Part shown: one piece after another, positions 60,376 to 64,000 of the stretch
Numbering within the stretch: position 1 is the first letter of the stretch
How the letters are laid out: every line of letters starts with the position of its first letter
From: Dicyema japonicum
Taxonomy: Eukaryota; Dicyemida; Rhombozoa; Dicyemidae
Length of the DNA: 64,000 nt
Reading direction: 5' to 3'
Assembly (NCBI GenBank): GCA_011109175.1
Contig: RDEW01000013.1
Location: 103,476 to 167,475 of the forward strand
Position numbers and translations under genes: made by a program
Notes under the pieces: model-generated
Databases searched by the model: none
Told to the model about the DNA's origin: nothing
Seen by the model: only the letters and a program-made list of their open reading frames with translations

Positions 60376-60990
60376 AAGTGGTCGGCAACCTGGCTCTGAG
60401 TTTTTTATGTGGCTCTTTCAATTAACGCGAAGCCTCATCGATCTGAAAATCGTGGGTTCGAATCCGAAGAATGGAGTTTTTAACGAAGTTCAATCCTTGT
60501 CAAACAGATCCCACCCATGAGGCGACGAGTCCTTCTTGCACGATGCAGTTGTTAAAAAGGATCTTCCTACCTTTCTCCTGACCAAATCTTCTGATGAAGA
60601 CAACATTATGAAAACTATTCCGCCAAAGAATGAAATGATGTCCCCGTGGTAGGACGTGCGACAAAATGGAAGAGAGCGGACCTACTTCTCCACCTCTCTT
60701 CGGAAGTGGAAGCCTGTAATAAAGTATTGAAAGATGGATTTGGTGAATACATGAAATCCTGTTTTCTAAAATTGTCACAACAACTATTCCAAAATTTTAC
60801 GAATAAAACAGAGATTTTAAATCAAATTAAAAATACACCGTTATCCGCAAAAACAATTGCAAATAGAACGAATAAGATGTCTTCCAATGTGGCGAATCAA
60901 TTTGGATTCTTGTCTTAAAAATGACGACCCAGACGTAACACTATTGGCGAAGGAAATGCAGGGTCAATTCTCTCATTAATTAGATTAAAT
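60376..60990 (+). mobile_element. hAT transposon fragment (5' end and part of the ORF)
   Basis: AGTGGTCGGCAACCTGGCTC (60,376) and ATGTGGCTCTTTCAATTAA match the CAGTGGTCGGCAACC type of hAT terminal repeat. The downstream frame (60,646-60,918) reads EYMKSCFLKLSQQLFQNFTN, KTEILNQIKNTPLSAKTIAN and RTNKMSSNVANQFGFL. This is the segment before the catalytic core in hAT proteins of the ZBED5/SCAND3 type. It stops at 60,916-60,918, and the catalytic part is not visible, so the copy is truncated. Confidence 0.7.
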
Positions 60991-61021
60991 ATATTTTTGT
61001 TATGTTTTATTATTTTAAAAA

Positions 61022-61246
61022 GTGGCTTTTTTAATTGTCAAAAACCCAAAAATTGACTCTTTGGTTTATAATGTTCCCGACCCCGGGATTAAGATATCAG
61101 ATGCCTTGAGAATAAAAAATGAGGTCCTTGAGATGTCTTGGACTGAGAGAATCAAACCATCAACTGCTGATTTGGTGATCTCGGACGTCCACTTCAGAGA
61201 GCGCTTATCTATGACAGGGGATCTGTTGGTCGTTTATGGGAGTTGA
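61022..61246 (+). CDS. Unidentified ORF
   Basis: A 74-codon frame reads VKNPKIDSLVYNVPDPGIKI, RIKNEVLEMSWTERIKPSTA and DVHFRERLSMTGDLLVVYG before TGA. The composition is protein-like and an acceptor-like TTTAAAAAG precedes it, so it may be a last exon. I do not recognise it. It lies between a hAT fragment and the T-box gene on the other strand. Confidence 0.3.
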   Translation: MAFLIVKNPKIDSLVYNVPDPGIKISDALRIKNEVLEMSWTERIKPSTADLVISDVHFRERLSMTGDLLVVYGS

Positions 61247-61547
61247 ATGGTGTGTGGGTCTTTCTTGATGCTTGTTTATGTATTTTTGGATATGAGGTGT
61301 GTTCTTTCAGGATAACAGGAAAACTTTTTTACTTATATTAGTTTGAATTTATTTAAAAATATATAATTTTTTTAAACATTTTTAATAAATAATATTTAAT
61401 ATTAATTAAAAAACAGAGACGTAACAAATTGTGGTTTTACTGCCGAGAAACAGTGGAGATTTTCGTGGACGATGCTTATTCTTATGCGCGTTTTAACTAT
61501 TAGATCGGTAAAATATTTAGCTTGGGCATATAAAAAGGGTTTTACGT

Positions 61548-62996
61548 TTATTTCAAGTTTAAAAATAAGTCATTTTCTGTGCCCCCACGATAACTTTCTT
61601 TTTTGGTACAGTTATCGCGTTGGTTAGATTTATTAGAGTCATTATCGTCCTTTAAATCGCAACATTTTTCGGTAATTTCGTTTATCGAGCAATTACCATC
61701 CTTTGAGTCACTAGTCACTGTGGAATTTTCCGAATGCCCACTTCCACCAGTTTGATTGAAAATGTGATAGAAATGTTGTTGCTGCAGAAAATTCATGAAA
61801 TATTGCATATTTTGTAGGATAAGCGGGTTAAAAAAATTCCAACTCATATTCTGCGTAGGCAGTATGTTGTGATGTGAAAGGGGTACAGTGAATTATTCTC
61901 AGTAATCATAGTCTGCGACTGGGATCTCTCGATAGGCACTCTTTTGGGGAGTTCTTAGTTGTACAGTTTCCCTGGACAGAATTCTCCGACTCAGTATCCC
62001 CATTACGGATACGTTTCTTTGATTCAGAATTTTGGTTTCTGCGAATGAAACCAAATATTACTTTCTTTCCATGATCTTTTTGAATCCACGTGCAAATGGG
62101 TTATTTTCTATTTTCAAATGGACAATCTAAAAAGAATCAATTAAACTTATTAATGTCAATTATAATAAATTGCTTTGACATTTCAAAGTCTTCGCTAAAA
62201 TCAAAGCTTTTCGCTAAGTTGTTGGCTCACCTTGGGGTTCTGGTAGGCTGTTACTGCAATGAACTCTGTAATGGGAAGAAGAACTTTTCTGTAGGGGACA
62301 AAGGGACTCTGAGTCGAGTGTTTGACCACGTGTACTCTAAGACAGTACTTTCTCATTGAAATTACAGATATCTAATATATTATTTGCTATATACAAGTCC
62401 ATATTTACGTCTGAGGCTGTTGGTGAGTTTCAGTTTGTTGAAGTTGATGGAGGTCTTCTCCCAGTGTTCCAGTTTGGCGGGGACTCAATGCTCCAGGTTA
62501 TGTCATTTTTTATCCCCTCTTCATTGGAACCTGCTGAAAAGTTGAGAGTTTGCCATCCACCTTCGTCAGGGACATATTTATATCGATGATCCCCCATTTG
62601 TACAACGTCCACCCCGAATGAATAGTACTCGTTTGTATTTAAACATGTCGATTCAATTTTGATTGAAATAGGCGGGAAAATTCGTCTACAAATTACCCCA
62701 ATTAACTCAATTAAGTAATATTAACCTAATAATTGCTGCACATATTAAATTTAATAGTTTTAGTACCTCCCATTTTTTGTGACAATCATCTCATTCACAT
62801 GCTCGTTGAACTGTTCCCACACGTGCTGATTCGTCAAAGTTATTTGTATATTTTTCATATTTGTGTCATTTTCATTATCATTCGCACAGTGATTGACATA
62901 AGAACTGTAAAACTCGTTTTGGGAGGTTGCAATCATTTTCATGGCAGGGTCCATTCCAAAACAGCCAGTTGCTAGAATTTTGAGATTTCTGCGCAT
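61548..62996 (-). CDS. T-box transcription factor
   Basis: This is a DNA-binding developmental regulator. The ATG at 62,996 opens an N-terminal segment, then LTNQHVWEQFNEHVNEMIVT and KNGR. After an 81-nt intron (62,766-62,686) come RIFPPISIKIES, NEYYSFGVDVVQMGDHRYKY and KLKLTNSLRRKYGL. After a 23-nt intron (62,394-62,372) come SMRKYCLRVHVVKHS, PITEFIAVTAYQNPK, and after a 104-nt intron (62,230-62,127) IVHLKIENNPFARGFKKIM. These are the T-box hallmarks (WxxF, EMIVTKxGRR, VTAYQN, NPFARGF). The C-terminal exons are rich in Gln, Asn and Asp; the stop is at 61,548. One join near 61,870 is unresolved. The domain is too divergent for me to assign a subfamily. Two introns are three to four times longer than those of its neighbours. 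Confidence 0.87.
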
Positions 62997-64000
62997 TGCA
63001 CCGTTGATATTAACGAATATTCATGCTTCCATCAATAACACTTAACTTTCATTAACAATCCATCATTTCAGTTCTACGTTCAAGAAATTGCAAAAATCTG
63101 TCAAAAATCAAATTACCAAATAAAAGCTGTGGTTATATCAGATTCAACACACAAGCGGGGAGTAATAAAATGACAATTATTCACAGTTTTAGAGAATACC
63201 TGCAAATATCTTAGACGACTCGGATAATTAATGTTCACTAATTTGCTGGGACACTCAAAAAACTTACTCAAAAATTAATAAAATTAAGTGTTTTCCATTT
63301 CTAAGTATTTTTAATCTTATTTGGAGTAGTTTCAAATTAGTTTACAGAAAATTACAATTCCAAGACAAATCAGGCTTCAGCAGCCAAGGACAGTGACCTT
63401 CACTATGCCAGTCCCAGGCGCTGGGAACCGCATCTCGGAAGTAAATCCAATTTGGTAGCTTGAAACTTTGTGGACTGACTAATAGTCCACAGATTCATTT
63501 TTAACTAAGGCCATTTGTTTGAGAATTTTATTTGATTACTGTGAGCATGGGGTAATTCCTAACCCTTCAAAGTGATAGTATTCGACAGCCATTTCCTGAT
63601 GAATATTATAATAAATTGATTTTGTCTACACTTCACCATTTAAAGGAATATTTAATAAATTTAGTTTACACAGATATCCTTATTTTCATGAACAAATGAG
63701 GCCCTCCGAGTTCTGCACAGATCCACCTGTCGGATCTCTGGCTTTGACGTTTCGCTAGCCACCGGTTTCTTTCACTAAAGGGACCGGAAATGAATAAATA
63801 GAGTCTGTAGTCCTGGTACTCCCTCTCTTGACTGTGGGGAAATACACTCAAATAACCAACGTTTAAGGAGGGCGAGAGGTCATTCGATATTCTCCCAGTA
63901 TAACTACAAGATTAATTGAATAAAATACATTTTCTTAAAAATTGTTTACTGGGTTTTCAATTTAAGGAATCCACAATATTTTTGAATTTATCCTTTTTCC
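62997..64000. other. Upstream region of the T-box gene, no gene recognised
   Basis: It is AT-rich to about 63,350. A more complex stretch (63,370-63,480) and a 61-codon minus-strand ORF (63,851-63,666) have no recognisable motif. Regulatory sequence is likely, but no specific site can be named. Confidence 0.4.

Noticed and set aside
60425-60490. tRNA-like T arm (GTGGGTTCGAATCC)
   Set aside because: The rest of a cloverleaf cannot be drawn, and it lies inside a hAT fragment.
61548-61847. Separate Asn/Asp-rich gene
   Set aside because: It is in the right place and strand to be the last exon of the T-box gene, and transcription factors commonly end in such regions; one exon join near 61,870 stays unproven.

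Overview
The window is AT-rich animal nuclear DNA, most likely from a dicyemid mesozoan (Dicyema or a relative). Two things point there. The recognisable genes are metazoan: a T-box factor, a HIPK-type kinase, axonemal dynein intermediate chain 1, MgcRacGAP, NUP133, NEMF, prefoldin 5 and SLC25A42. They are cut by GT-AG introns mostly 20-36 nt long, and removing these restores frame and family alignment each time. Dicyemids are known for such tiny introns; other lineages with introns this short (some ciliates, nucleomorphs) would not carry T-box or HIPK genes. The species call is an inference.

Layout. 1-8 kb: a long broken LINE with a C-terminal restriction-like endonuclease (called REL-LINE here), a dead Tc1/mariner element and older debris. 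8.1-21.6 kb: two 1.9-kb inverted-repeat arms, each holding a two-domain C-type lectin gene and a reverse-transcriptase fragment. Between the arms lie LINE tails, a hAT MITE, a small three-exon gene (14.6 kb), a SINE and a deleted Tigger/pogo element. 21.6-26 kb: SINEs and degenerate LINEs. 27.2-30.5 kb: NUP133. 32.5-33.4 kb: unidentified exons. 34.0-35.0 kb: SLC25A42, complete. 35.4-40.3 kb: an almost intact LINE (L2), a minisatellite and a second LINE type (L3). 40.6-43.7 kb: SINE-rich. 43.7-45.3 kb: HIPK-like kinase. 47.2-57.6 kb: the most gene-dense stretch (PFDN5, DNAI1, RACGAP1, NEMF). 57.6-61 kb: repeats and a hAT fragment. 61.5-63.0 kb: T-box gene.

The genes do not form a pathway. They are ordinary cellular genes (nuclear pore, mitochondrial carrier, chaperone, ribosome quality control, cytokinesis, cilia, signalling, development) in a repeat-rich background. 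Several protein changes stand out: the RACGAP1 homologue has Lys at the arginine-finger position and no C1 domain, the HIPK homologue has Phe for the activation-loop Tyr, and the two lectin copies share one frameshift.

Repeat names used here are local: REL-LINE (reverse transcriptase plus PD-D type endonuclease), L2 (YADD reverse transcriptase), L3 (Jockey/CR1-like with APE endonuclease), SINE-1 (about 310 bp, seven copies) and SINE-2 (tRNA-derived, two copies).
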